Shown here: positions 50,266 through 63,899 of the stretch, piece by piece
Layout of the letters: every line of letters begins with the position of its first letter
How positions within the stretch are numbered: the first letter of the stretch is position 1
Source of the DNA: Apostichopus japonicus
Taxonomy: Eukaryota; Echinodermata; Holothuroidea; Aspidochirotida; Stichopodidae
Reading direction: 5' to 3'
NCBI RefSeq assembly: GCF_037975245.1
Contig: NC_092566.1
Coordinates: forward strand, 18,509,001 to 18,573,000
DNA: 64,000 nt
Notes under the pieces: model-generated
What the model was told of the DNA's origin: nothing
Seen by the model: only the letters and a program-made list of their open reading frames with translations
The model's database searches: none
Translations under genes and position numbers: made by a program

Positions 50266-51126
50266 CATATCAATTCCCTAGCGCTCTTCCTTATGCAGCG
50301 GCGGAAATTCACAACAGTTACTTCCCACAGCCCCCGTTTACTTACTGTTAGGCCATGTTCTTTCCTCATTTCATTACACTTTGTCTAAAACATCTTTAGA
50401 AAGGTGGAATAAATCTCTTCATATCTCAGTTGTTTTCTAGTTTCTATTTAGCATGGCACAATCGGACTTTGGGGGTTGAAAATGTAGAGCTATGTAACTT
50501 TTGAAAACAAAAAGTCACACGCAAAACACACATGGCAACATACATGTACAGTAGCGTCGTCTGGATATTGAAACTCCATTATTGAAAGTTCAATTGTGTC
50601 TATATAACACTGGCCCTCCTCTTTGTCTAAATTGAATATGCATTACAAATGAGTGAAAGATTCTGTACATATAAAATTTATTGTGATTGGTTAAAATTCT
50701 CAATTGGGCCTATAGAGGTAACAAATGAGAGTAATCGTTAGAAAATATCGACCTTCTTGCCCAACCTCGAGAGACGCTGTTGTAAATGCCCGAATGGTAG
50801 CGCTAGTATAGTACGCACTGTTTAATCGTTTGTGTGTAATTTGTTTGAATTTTGTCGCTGTACCATTTAGAACTCACAATCAGTTTAAAAGCACATTAAC
50901 TGGTAGTTTAACCCACCCAAATTCCCATGTATACATTGAGAATGCAATAGTTTGCGTCTCAGCAATATAAAGAAACCCCCCACAACAGAATGGATCAGTC
51001 CAATCTTCCTGACCGCGTTGATCCACAGCGCTCACTTTTGGGAGCGATGAGTCACACTTTTTCCTTCAAAGAGCTTATATTGCAGTACTTTTTAGTGTCG
51101 TTTTTGGGGGTGAAGGAATTGATATG
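50266..51126. mobile_element. TIR element of 861 bp, insertion specific to the right copy
   Basis: Perfect 12-bp inverted repeats CATATCAATTCC (50266-50277) and GGAATTGATATG (51115-51126) bound a segment absent from the left copy, where CAGATCTTACT joins TTAGAACTG directly (about 23322-23335). Target duplication is short or eroded (possibly TTA). No transposase-like frame; superfamily unassigned. Confidence 0.7.
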
Positions 51127-52582
51127 TTAGAACTGTACTACAAACTACACCTCTTTTATATAAAATCCATTCCACTGAAGAATCTAGAAATATTACAAAA
51201 TCTTACTACATTAGTATTGCAGTTAGCTTGCTTGGATTGAAATATTTTCTTACTTAATTGCATTTGAAGGCTGAGTTGAATGCTTGATTTGTATAGCAAC
51301 TAGAAATGAGAAAATATTAGGTGCTATTTCATGGATAATATCAAGAAAATGGTATCTAACTGGAGAGAAAAATGGTATTTTATATAAGAGACTTGTATGG
51401 TAACTTTCCTCAACCAAGACTCCCTTAAAAAAAATTACATCCCTCAGGAGATGTTTACAAAACATTAAGACCAAAACTATGGTACAACATTTTTTCTATT
51501 CCATTGCATACCAACAAGGTTTCTCTACTTAAATGCTGGAATACAAGGAAACCTCGCCACACAAAAATGAAAAAAACAACAACAATAAACCCAAAATATG
51601 ATTACATAGAACAACTGCTTTCTGAATTAATCAATGGTCTATACACAACCAGTACCCTTTAATTATGTAAACTGGATAATACTGAAAAATCTACCAATAG
51701 GACACAATATCTTATCACCTACACCAGACCATAAAATTCATCTTTGATTGCCTGATTCTTAACTGGAAATTGCAGTCACAAATATTCCAGGTTAGGAGTG
51801 ATTAAAGAAAACTTCTCTCAACGTCAATCAGACACAAGTCTAGACTACAAGTTCTGAACTTATGAACTGAAAACTTTGCAATGTTTTAACTGGAGAGAAA
51901 GTGTCTTCCTGGTTGCATATGACTTTCATGTTACTGCAACAGGCATGATGTCAAACAAATTAAAAAAAACACTGGTTGAGGCTTATACCCTCCATCAATA
52001 CACCATCAACAATACAAGTATGTATAAAACAAGTGATTTATTATCCCCCCACATTGTCAACCTCAGCCTCTCACATGACCCCATCACCCACTAACATGAG
52101 TGATGACCACCTCCACACTAACATGTATGACCTCTATCTATTATATTAATATATTTATTCACTGTTTCCCCCAGCTTATCTTCTTATCAGTCATGATTGT
52201 TCTAACTCACTTAAAATTCTTGTATATATGTACTTCTTCCACCCCCACATGGCTACATCTTCTATGATATACTGTTAAGCCACCCATTGGCTACAACTTC
52301 TTAGCATATACTTTTACCCCCCAAACATATGGCTACATCTTCTATGATATACAGTAAAGCCCCCCCCCCCCAAATTGCCTACAACTTATAGCAAATACTG
52401 TTAAGTCCCCCAGATGTGGCTATATCTTCAATGATATACTGTTAGACCCCACCATCCCCCCGCCCCCCTCATGGCTACATCTACGATATACTGTTCACCC
52501 TCCTCCCGCCAGAAGATATATCTTCAATGATGTATACTGTCATCACACCCCCACACCCCCCCCCCCCCATTCGACTCCCTCA

Positions 52583-55500
52583 TCAACACAGAGCTCCATA
52601 TAGAAGTAACATGTATAGAAATATACTAGTTTTCACACCAGCATGATTTCCTACAACCATTTCGCTGACTTGAAACTCTGAAGAGGTTCCTTGATAAGAT
52701 AGAATCTTTCCCTCCACATGCGGTTTACTATCTCCAAAGTGACTTATCCTGTAGGTACCAGTTGGAGCATCTTGTGGTACATCCCATCTAACAGTAACCT
52801 CACTGTGACCCAAAATAGTACTGGTGCGTGTCCAGATAAACCTGCCAATGACAACCAGAATAAGATCAAATTACAAACATTAATTGACTGTGAGTTAACT
52901 CTACTCAACAGCAAAGTATGTTTGGTAAATACAGAGCAGGTAAAAACATGACATCACATACCCCCAGGCAGGTAAAGACATGACATCACATATCACCAGG
53001 CAGGTACAAACATGGCATCACATACCACCAAAGGCAGGTAAAGACATGACATCACAAACCACCAGGCAGGTACAGACATGACATCACAAACCACCAGGCA
53101 GGTACAGACATGGTATCACATCCACCAGGCAGGTACAGACATGACATCACAAACCACCAGGCAGGTACAAACATGACATCACATACCACCAGGCAGGTAC
53201 AGACATGACATCACATACCACCAGGCAGGTACAGACATGACATCACATACCCCCGGGAGGTACAGACATGACATCACATCCACCAGGCAGGTACAGACAC
53301 GACAAACCACCAGGCAGGTACAGACATGACATCACATACCACCAGGCAGGTACAGACATGACATCACATATCACCAGGCAGGTACAGACATGACATCACA
53401 TACCACCAGGCAGGTACAGACATGACATCACATACCACCAGGCAGGTACAGATATGACATCACATACCCACAGGCAGGTACAGACATGACATCACATACC
53501 ACCAGGCAGGTACAGACATGACATCACATATCACCAGGCAGGTACAGACATGACATCACATACCACCAGGCAGGTACAGACATGACATCACATACCACCA
53601 GGCAGGTACAGATATGACATCACATACCCACAGGCAGGTACAGACATGACATCACATACCCACAGGCAGGTACAGACATGACATCACATACCACCAGGCA
53701 GGTACAGACATGACATCGCATACCACCAGGCAGGTACAGACATGACATCGCATATCACCAGGCAGGTACAGACATGACATCGCATACCACCAGGCAGGTA
53801 CAGACATGACATCACAGCCACCAGGCAGGTACAGACATGACATGACATCCACCAGGCAGGTACAGACATGACGTCACATACCACCAGGCAGGTACAGACA
53901 TGACATCACATACCACCAGGCAGGTACAGACATGACATCACATACCACCAGGCAGGTACAGACATGACATCACATACCACCAGGCAGGTACAGACATGAC
54001 ATCACATACCACCATGCAGGTACAGACATGACGTCACATACCACCAGGCAGGTACAGACATGACATCACATACCACCAGGCAGGTACAGACATGACATCA
54101 CATACCACCAGGCAGGTACAGACATGACGTCACATACCACCAGGCAGGTACAGACATGACATCACATATCACCAGGCAGGTACAGACATGACATCACATA
54201 TCACCAGGCAGGTACAGACATGACATCACATACCACCAGGCAGGTACAGACATGACATCACATACCACCATGCAGGTACAGACATGACGTCACATACCAC
54301 CAGGCAGGTACAGACATGACATCACATACCACCAGGCAGGTACAGACATGACATCACATATCACCAGGCAGGTACAGACATGACATCACATACCACCAGG
54401 CAGGTACAGACATGACATCACATATCACCAGGCAGGTACAGACATGACATCACATACCACCAGGCAGGTACAGACATGACATGACATATCACCATGCAGG
54501 TACAGACATGACATCACATACCACCATGCAGGTACAGACATGACATGACATATCCCCAGGCAGGTACAGATATGACATCACATTCCACCAAGGCTTGAAC
54601 CGAGCAGGTATTCATGAACAAAGGTCTATCATGCATTTATATAACTAGCTACACCAACCATAAACTGACAACCTGTCACCCCCCAAATAGCTTACCTTGT
54701 TGACCAATCTGCATCTGTGTAAATAGTTTTGAATTCTCCAGATTTGGAGTCTTTTAAATCCACCGACAAGAAAGTTTCACCAAGCTGTGTAATAAAATAT
54801 ACAAAATGACAAGTTAGCTTTACTATAGTCTCTCTGTTTGTGAGGTCATAGAACAAAGACTAACCCAGTGATGTACAATTCACTTATACCTTAATGATGA
54901 CATCTGGATGACACTTATATTCTTTACTGACTTAAGGCAGTTAATACTCAACCAAGAGCTTTAAAGGCATTGAAAACTTAACCCAAACCACGTGCTGCCA
55001 TCTGAAAAAGTTAACTTTCTGTTGCTTGCAAGTGACGTTTTGTTTGTGTCGCTTAAAATGCAGGCAGTAATGAAACATGATACCTTGTTATTTTTAGCTG
55101 GACCTGAGATGTCCATCGCTTCATCGTTTGTTCACTGTACTGTGGGTATCGACCACAGCTGTATGTACTGTCTGTACACTAGCGTCTAATTACCGACGGT
55201 AGCAAGCTGTGTGTGTATTTTCTGGGTTCGATGGTGGTGTCTAACACTCCTGTTACACCTCATTCGAAACTAGGTCAGATTACCGGCATTGGACGTTTCT
55301 TTATGCGCAAGTCTTCACACCTTTAAACACTATTAAATAACTTTGTTATGACATCTGGATAACACTAATATATTCTCTATTGAATCAAGGCAGTTAATAC
55401 TCAACCAAGAGCTTTTGGTCTATAACTTCATGATGACGTCTAGATAACACTAATTTATTCTCTACTGACTCAGGGCAATTAATACTCAGCCAAGAGCTTT

Positions 55501-58500
55501 AAACACCTACACCTTCATGATGACATCTGGATAACACTAATATATTCTTTATTGACTCAAGGCAGTTAATACTCAAGCAAGAGCTTTTAACACATGTATT
55601 TGTTTCAGTACACAATATCTCTACAAAGCTGATATACTGCACCGGTCCCACAGGGGTTATTATGCTACTGTATCTAGATAGTATGGACTTACCCGTAGGT
55701 TATTGCGAGGGTTACCAGCTCTGAAGGTGACTTCTACAATGTCTGATCCCTACAGTAAGAAGAAGACAAAACATGCACAGTGAGAGTTCTCATCTAATGA
55801 CAACCATCAATAGAATAAATTACAATTAACTAATTGATTGATTTTTTGCAACAAAAAGGACACCACAAGCTTGAATTTCTAAGAGTCAAAAATCATGAGG
55901 GAAATGTGAGTAAAGAGCACAAGAAAGCTTACAATGAGAGCAGATTAACTAGTCAAATCTAGTACCTTGTGATGTAATAAGTCAAAAAGTCAAATCCAGT
56001 ACATTGGGGTGTAACAAGCCAAATCAAAGTATCTTGTGGTGTAACAAGTCAAATCGAGTACCTTGTGAATTACCAAGTCAAAGTTAGTATGTTGTGGTGT
56101 AACAAATTAATTCAAGTACCTTTTTGATTACCAAGTCAAATTGAGTACCTTGTGGATAACCAAGTCAAATTGAATACCTTGTGGATTACCAAGTCAAATT
56201 GAGTACCTTGTGGATTACCAAGTCAAATGGAGTACCTTGTGGATTACCTTGAAGTCAAATTGAGTACCTGCAGGTAGTTACTGCATGCATTATATTGCAC
56301 CATAATATGAAGTGACTTGTTATGACTGTAGTGCATTACTCTGCTCATAAAGAGCGCTGTGGTCATGTGGTTAAAGCAGCGGACTTTTACTCTAAGGATT
56401 GCAGGTTCAAGTCCTGGCCAGATCATTGCATGGTGTCTTTGGGCAAGGCACTTTATCTCCATTGCCTCTCTTCAACCAGGTGTAAAACTGGGCACCTGTG
56501 AGATAAAACTGTCAGCTGGGCGCTGGTGCGCTGCTGCCATGTGGAGGGATTGTCTCAATGTTTGACAGGTTATCATTGGGGAAGGCGCTATATTAAATTA
56601 TAAAATTATTATTATATTATTATAGTCTTTGTGGCAAAGACTCACCTTTTTGTACGACCCATTATTTACGTCTTTAAGGACATCTCCAAAGTTGGTGAAT
56701 GGAGGAACACCGTCAAATAAAACAGGTGGAAGAAATGTGAGTTGTTCACTCAGCAAATTTGGGGGTGTAGGTCCTGCTGGCAAACTTGATCCCTAAGAGA
56801 GAGACAGGGAACTTTTGTGAATGTAGTCATGGTATAAAAGCATATCAAAGATGTTCCACATATTAACATGCACAAACTCAGTATTCCAAACAACACCCAT
56901 CTGAGAGATGATTTAATAAATCCCTTTAACACATTGTAGTTTAGTTTATATTTCCTAAGGTTTAGGATTTTAGGAAGCCAACATTTTACCTTTTTCAGAG
57001 CCTTGGAGAGCTTTTCATACTGGTTCAGGTAAGCTTGCAATGTGTGAGGACCATAAATGGTTGATGCACCCTCATACCTTTGAACCTGTGGAAGTAGATT
57101 ACAAATGCCATACATTTAGTTTCATTTAAAACAACATATTTGTCTCACATGTAATCTAGGACATCAGGAAAAGTTTCGTTCTGACAAACATATGACACAC
57201 TCAACTACAAAATGCAGTTCCACTCTGATATCTGAAGAAAGAAATTCTAAATACTAAAATATAAGAACTTTAATACAGTTGAAACATTGTATGTACCTTT
57301 AATCAACCCAGCCATACCCTGACTAGATATTCATGTATAGAAAATAACAGTATGATATCTGCAATTATGAACAATTCATAAACAATTAATGGAACTGAGA
57401 GTTCTCTCTATCAAACTAAGCCTATTCCACTAACTGATCAGTAGATGCTCACTAGCTGGGTCTACTACATCATCAGCTGAGGATTTTCTCTCTGTGGATT
57501 ATGTCTTAAAGTAATCTTGTAGAGTGAGGCCAAGCTACCTAAGGAAAGAATAATTCTCTGCCACTAATATCTCACCTGGTATTCTTCATACGTGGTTATA
57601 TAATCACTGTATGTGTTTGACAGACCAGCAATGACTGTAAACAGACTCTCTTCTAATTTTAGAGCCTAGAAAAGCAAATGTAATAGATCTTTGCATTAGA
57701 CCTAAAGAGCTGAGCAGATAGCATGCTCTGTTAATTGATATTTAGAAACAACACATAAAATGGTATAATAGAATTTTTCTTATATCCTTCTTGTAACCTT
57801 TTCTCTATATTTTTTATTTTCCAAAGCATCTTCCCTCAAGACTAAAGGTTGAAAATGGCAATTTCTTTTTATATATTTGACAATTCTCCATGGTTAGTCT
57901 ATTGCAACCACATAACTTTTATTCTCTCAACTGCCTTTTGTATTTGTTATGATGGTTGCACACTGTAACAACAACAGCCTTTGTATTGGTTATGATGGTT
58001 GCACGTTGTAACAACCACTGCATTTGTAATGGTTATGATGGTTGCACACAATAAAAACAACATCCTTTGTATTGGTTATGATGGTTACACACAATAACAG
58101 CCTTTGTATTGGTTATGATGGTTGCACACAACAACAACAGCCTTTGTATTGGTTATGATGGTTACACACAATAACAGCAATAGCCTTTGTATTGGTAATG
58201 ATGGTTGCACACAATAACATGATTATACTGTTACAAGTACAGTGTATAATGAATGTGAGTGACTGGTTGAAATAAAGATTTAACACAGCTAGATATTGAC
58301 TAAAGGAGTTGTACAATTAACAAATTACCTTCTTGACAGTATTCATCATTCTTCGTCCAGACATGGTCCTGTTAAATATGATAAAGAGAAATTTAGAAGC
58401 AAAGTTTAGTCTCGAGATGGATCCTGAAATTCATCTTTGACTGTATCTGTGTTATTCTCCTGGTTATAGTAACTTGTCAATACATAAACCAACTGAAGAG

Positions 58501-61500
58501 ACACCATTTGACTTGTGACAAAACACTTTATCAATAATTTAGGGACTAAAGACTTAAATCAAACTCATAGGTATTGCAAATAAACCATTAACCAAAAAGT
58601 AAACCCTCACGTGAATTCTCCAGGCACTGGAATAATGACAAGCTGTCCAACTTTCAGCAGCATGGTGTCCACAATGTTGGGTGACCATGAATATGGAAAA
58701 GTGGTCTGAAAACCAGAAATAGAAATGCTAACAGATATTTTAAGGCTTAATTCATCACTTGAAAGCTCTCTTCGACTAAGAGGCATAATTCTTAGCATGT
58801 GAGTGACTCCCTCCCTCCCCCACCCCAAGTCCCCCTCCCTAACACATCTGCTAAACTGTGAGTAAACATTGATATTGAGAGGCACATACTTACTGATGAA
58901 GTTAAACCTCCAATATATAAAGAAGAAAACCTTCATCTGGTGGTGATAGCCATGTAATTTTCCAACTGAAACATTACAGATTTCTTCCATGAATCTGATA
59001 AACTCTTGAAGGGTCAAAAGGTTATCAAACATTACACATAAAAAAGTAGTTCCTAATATTTCTGCTTGGTAACAATCTTTATTCAGCCCTTCCCATTCTG
59101 CAATTCACAAGTTGAGGACAAACTTTGGTTTGTAGGGATTACATACATGAGGTTGTATAGACTTTAACTCTACCAATTCAAACCAAGGAAGTATGCTAGC
59201 TATAACTCCACTCATTTACCCTTCCATGACTGACTCTAAACGTACCTCTCCTGTTGCTAGCAGAATTGGCTTTGGCTTCTGACATTCAATAAGTTCCTTG
59301 GATGGTTTCTTGATCAAATTCGTTATTAAATTCCAAAAAGGGTTCGATGATGTTGTTCCTGATAAAGAGAGAATATAAGAATTAGCATTATTACAAAATA
59401 ATGTTGTGGTAACCATGGCAACACATAATACTGATGGCAGCAACATCACCACATAAAGGACTAAGTCTTTGGTATGTATGACATGCAATACACTCCTAAG
59501 TTTAAGAGATTGATAATATAAATCTGTGATAGGGTAAGCTCTATAATGTTACAACTGAGTATGAATAATGACAACATATATTAGCAAAGGAACAGAGTGG
59601 TAGGCATGAAGAAAACTGGTTCTTTCTTAGCAATCATTAAATATTCACAAGAAAATTTGAGAATATTCATTAACAACACCCACCAAAAACCCCCCAACCC
59701 CCCTCCCCCAAGAACTCTTGTTTTGCCTGAGCTTCACAATGGTTTGATTCTGCACAAAATCATTCTGCTGAGGGTTATCTACACTTTATAAACAAGCCAA
59801 TAGCAATGCGAGTACCACCTACAAACCCCTTGATGATGAGGGTCATACTGTATCTTTAGATCTAGCGATGAAATAGTCTTCTACACTCAACTTTAATTCA
59901 GTATATGGCCTACATAATGAAAACATAAAAGAACAAAAGACAAATATCTGTGCTGGTTAGGATTTTCCTATTATTGATAGATTTGTCTTTCAGTGACATG
60001 AAAGTGGAAGTGGTCACGTGAGAATCGTACTGTACCTTGTTCGAAAGCAAAGACCCCTGGACCGTCAGTTGTGCCTGCTGCAAAGCTGTAGCCCATGGAT
60101 GGTTTACAAGTTTTACCCTAGCAAATAAAATTGAAAACCTGAATCAATGCAAATCATTAAGATCAGAGTGATAGCCGTCCCATTAGTTACTTACCATTAG
60201 GAGAATTACAGGCAGCATTCAAGTGTTACTTATGAAGAAAAGAGTGAAAAATGCAAATTATTACTCACAGCAAGCAATCAGTTAATCACTTGTTGTTAGA
60301 GTTAGATACACCATGTAGGGTTAGAGTATGGCCAATCCCTAACCCCCTACCAGCATCCATATTATAACTGTTAAAATCAGTTGACATTACACTTAGAAGT
60401 TAGCAATACCATTAAGGGTTAAGACAGGTGTGATGTGAGAGAAACGCGAAATTCTGGTGATTATACGTGCCGCGGTGTTTTGGACATTGCAGCCTATTCA
60501 AAGTCGATTGTGGTGCACCAAAAAGCAGCGAGATGCAGTAATCAAGACGTGAGGTTACTAGGCCATTCACGAGTGATTTGGTTGCATCGTCAGTTAAATA
60601 TCGCCTTATGTGACCGATATTTTGAAGACTTGCGTATCCAGACCTACAAACACTCTTAACTTGTTGGGACATGTTCAGATGAGAGTCAAATATTACACCG
60701 AGATTTCTTACCGTTGGCATTGGTGTGATAACAGAATCGCATATATTTAATGAAATGTTATTGACACAGTTTTCGTTGTGCTTAGTGGAAAATAACATCA
60801 CTTCCGTTTGGCAGGGTTCAGCTTTAGCTTATTATTGTGCATCCAATTGTCAATATCAGCTAAACATTCAGATACTAGATGTATTGCTTCCTTCTATGCA
60901 TCCTCATCGTTAGGTTTGAACAACACATACAACTGTGTGTCGTCAACATAAAAGTGGTAGTTTAATCGGTGACGTCGAATACGTTCGCCCAACGGTGCTG
61001 TATACATACATCTTAGGACCTAAAACTGAACCTTGAGGCACGCCTTGCTACAAGATGACAGGTTCAGAATGATGATCACCGGTGGTCACAACTTGTCTGC
61101 GATCGCAGAGGTATGACGACATCCAGGACAAGGCATCTCCAGTAACACCAAATGTGTACTCGAAACGTTGCAGCATGGTTTTGTGATCGAGAGTGTCAAA
61201 GGCTGCCGATAAATCGAGCATAATTAACGCGGTTACATATCCTTTGTCCAGGGATGATAGGAGGTCGCTCTGTACTTTAAGTATTGCAGTCTCCGTTGAA
61301 TGTGATTTACGATATGCAGACTGCATCTTCTCGTTTAGGTTGTTTGCTGTAAGATGGTGTTCCAAAATGGCATCTTGTACTTTTTCCAATAATTTAGAGA
61401 CGTATGGACAACTTTTATTATGTTCATGAAAGAAGAACTTACTCCTTTGCCAAAATAGAAAGGACAGTTTGACAATATGAAGTAAGAGGAAACTGAAATG

Positions 61501-63899
61501 GATGGAGGACTCAGGACAGATACAAAGCCAAGAACTGTTAATGTTTCAAATCCTCTCACATAGCAAAATATATTAAACAGATCAATTACTTTGAGATAAT
61601 GTTGCAACATCAATGTTACTGAAACTAAGCTTCCTCCGGCTATGGGTCAACTTTCATTTCATGTTTACAGCCGCAAAATGAAGGTCAGTCAATCTATGGG
61701 ACTCAGTGGTTCATAATTATCTATTATTTTTTAAGAGAGCTGTTAATGTTTGGGAAATACTGGGCAAGTAATTTGACCATGGTGCTAATTGTCTTAATAA
61801 TAGGTTTATTAATTAGTGATGTATGGTCCATAGACTTTGTGACAATTTCTAGAGAGAAACTAAGTGATTTTATGGCATAAGTACAGTTACCATTACAAAG
61901 ACACTGTAAACATCAAACACCCGGTCGATGCTCACTGGAATTGTACAAATCAAAATAGACAAATACAAATATAGCTTACAGAACACCTAGTAACTTACAG
62001 AATATGAAGCATTGTAAGGCACGGTGACGTTGGTCATATCAACAAACTGATGAATGGAAGAAACAGGGCCAGTCAGACGGAATCCACCTTCATTCCACAG
62101 ACCCTACAAATGTAGAGAAGTTGAATCTTAAAGGTTAGCAAAATCATACAGATCTTATAACTGAATAAAACTATTCCAAAGTCATGGATAAGTTTGTTTG
62201 AAATGGGGAAGGATAGTATTAAACTACTTTGTAAAATAAACTGTAGATTCATTACTGGTTTACAACTGATAAAATAGAGGAATTATTGAAAAGAACCAGC
62301 ATCTTATTTAATTAAGACAAGCTACAGGTACCAGTAGATATTTACATTTATTTCACATAAATGTGTATCATCCAGCATTACACATTATAATGAAGGGTTA
62401 GATGAGCACTCTTGAGTAGTGGTATGGGTTAAGGGGTGACCAAGGTTGTGGTCAGTGAGTAGGGGTGGAGGGTTAAATGAGCCCTCTTGAGGTGTAATGG
62501 GGATAAAGGGGTGACTAAGGATGGGGTAAGTGAGGAGGGGTGGGTCGGGGAGTCATCAAGTAAATTATACCAAACACGTGCATCTTGTAAAATATTATTT
62601 CTTGGCTTCATGGTTTATATCACTGTCTTGTCTTTCTTGACAATAGAGGTACTTACCATTGCTTTGTCCTTCTGTCTACTGCCGATGATTAAGGTACTTT
62701 CAAACATGTCCTTACCAGGTCCAAATGCAATGCATTTCCCAGTCTGTACAAAGAAATGTCAACATTGCAAATTACAATATACTGTACGTTGCTTTATTTA
62801 TTAAAGCATTTTGCACAGACAAACAACCCTCCCCCACTCATGCAAACAGATATATGTAAGTTTACTTTTACATTGTCCCCCCCCACACCCCAGGACCCTT
62901 CTACCTTCTAGTGGTTTAGTTGTGTCCATTGGTACAAGCTGGTGACATTCAATAGGTTAAATGCTTTGTCACAGACTTCTGTGCTGTGTACCTTGAGTTT
63001 ACATTTGGATCTAATATTTATTGTCAGCTCTCTTTAGATTCCTGTTTCTATGTTTCACTGTCCACAGTACATACATAACCAGCTAGCAACTTTAAGTATT
63101 ATCTTGATATAATAGTTAATTTATAATATAAGAATTAATTTTTATTTCCAACAGACGAAGAAAGAGTAAAACTATTGTACCTTTCCTCCACATGTACTTG
63201 AATCACGCTCACATGGTTTGCCAGTATCAATGCACTTTGCTCCTTGTGTGTTTGGAGAAACATCTCCAAGATGACTCTGTGCAAAGGCAGCAACAAAAGG
63301 ACCCTGAAATACACAGAAAAAAACAATACAGAAATAAAAGTGTCCGTGGAAGCAAGGAATAGAAGATAGGAAGATTGTCAAAGAGAATGTTGAATGTTAC
63401 CCTGACAGATAAACTGTGTACACTACTGAGAGAATAACAGTTTACTAATTATAATTATAATTGACAACAAAAACAAATAATTGCTGAGATATCTCTTGAC
63501 TTTCCCAGTTAGGGTGTATAGTCAGTCATCTACTGCTTTGTAAGGATACTGCTCCAGTACTCTAATGTTTACAGTAAAACTACATAATTAAGACGGTGGT
63601 TCTACATACATGGTAAATATGAGGGAAGCTACAGTATACAGACTTTAAAAAGTCAAATAGAAATCAACTTGACATGATGTAATATATGTGAGTGTCACTG
63701 TAATGAACACTGTGGATTCCTATTACAACCAAAAAGATCATATTGTTTGCCTGAGGCAAGTGTTGAGTATCAAATTACTTTGCCAGTTTTTCCCAGACCA
63801 TTGAATTCTTGCTCCACAGAATAGGACGCAAATCCTTTATTATCTCCACTGATGAGGTGATTGGTGTTATTCATACTAGTGCCATGAACAGCGAACCAG
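52583..63899 (-). CDS. ASAH2: Neutral ceramidase, right copy, partial (exons 6-19; 5' end beyond window)
   Basis: Exons: 63899-63779, 63303-63181, 62743-62657, 62103-61999, 60117-60036, 59358-59246, 58705-58611, 58368-58329, 57665-57576, 57085-56990, 56792-56646, 55749-55693, 54784-54696, 52841-52583. All but the last match the left copy in length and phase, and splice sites are intact. WFAVHG, GDVSPN, PGEF and YSDY motifs are conserved, so activity is plausible. Exons 1-5 should lie to the right of 64000. Differences: the end of exon 10 reads G-V-F-A-F-E-Q instead of G-A-F-D-F-T-Q. The protein continues 26 residues past the usual end, with a hydrophobic tail (SIFLYMLLLYGALC). The functional consequence is unknown. 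Confidence 0.9.
52940..54595. repeat. 32-bp minisatellite in intron 18 of right ceramidase
   Basis: About 50 units of the ACCAGGCAGGTACAGACATG / ACATCACATACC family, longer than the left array (24895-26090) and dominated by the CATACCACC variant, whereas the left has many CATATCACC, CATATTACC and CAAACCACC units. Confidence 0.92.
54961..55326. mobile_element. TTAA-targeting MITE, copy 2, in intron 17 of right ceramidase
   Basis: A 358-bp insertion flanked by TTAA on both sides (54961-54964 and 55323-55326); the left copy has the empty site GAGCTTTAAACAC (about 26451-26463). Ends AGGCATTGAAAACT and AGTCTTCACACCT are imperfect inverted repeats. A TTAA target suggests a piggyBac- or Kolobok-type mobiliser; no coding capacity. 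Confidence 0.72.
55945..56270. repeat. 29-bp minisatellite in intron 16 of right ceramidase
   Basis: About 10 units of the AAGTCAAAT-GAGTACCTTGTG family, homologous to 26915-27366. Confidence 0.8.
56348..56630 (+). mobile_element. tRNA-derived SINE in ceramidase intron 16 (right copy)
   Basis: Orthologous to 27447-27750. It preserves a fuller tRNA-like head: GAGCGCTGTGGTCATGTGGT, TTAAAGCAGCGGACTTTTAC and B box GGTTCAAGTCC. The 3' half has lost the segment around GACCGGGTAATATTGTAAAG that the left copy keeps. It is present in both copies at the same place, hence older than the duplication. Confidence 0.84.
57950..58220. repeat. Short 40-bp minisatellite in intron 13 of right ceramidase
   Basis: About six to seven units of the CAGCCTTTGTATTGGTTATG family, against about 23 in the left copy. 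Confidence 0.85.
60412..61425 (-). pseudogene. Non-LTR retrotransposon (CR1/L2/Jockey-type) reverse transcriptase fragment, degenerate
   Basis: Minus-strand frames reproduce reverse transcriptase motifs in order: SKLLEKV (about 61410-61380), LDLSAAFDTLDH, an in-frame stop just before QGVPQGSVLGP (about 61045-61015), FYVDDTQLYV (near 60945) in a shifted frame, LGVIFDSHLNM, and LTSRLDY-type sequence near the end (VTSRLDYCISLLFG). Stops and frameshifts break it, and both ends are truncated. It lies within intron 9 of the right ceramidase copy and replaces about 190 bp present in the left copy (35250-35440), so it arrived after the duplication. Confidence 0.85.
62395..62560. repeat. Remnant of the 70-bp G-rich minisatellite in intron 8 of right ceramidase
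   Basis: About two degenerate units (GGGTTAAGGGGTGACCAAGG, GTGAGTAGGGGTGG), homologous to the expanded array at 36372-36960. Confidence 0.75.
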
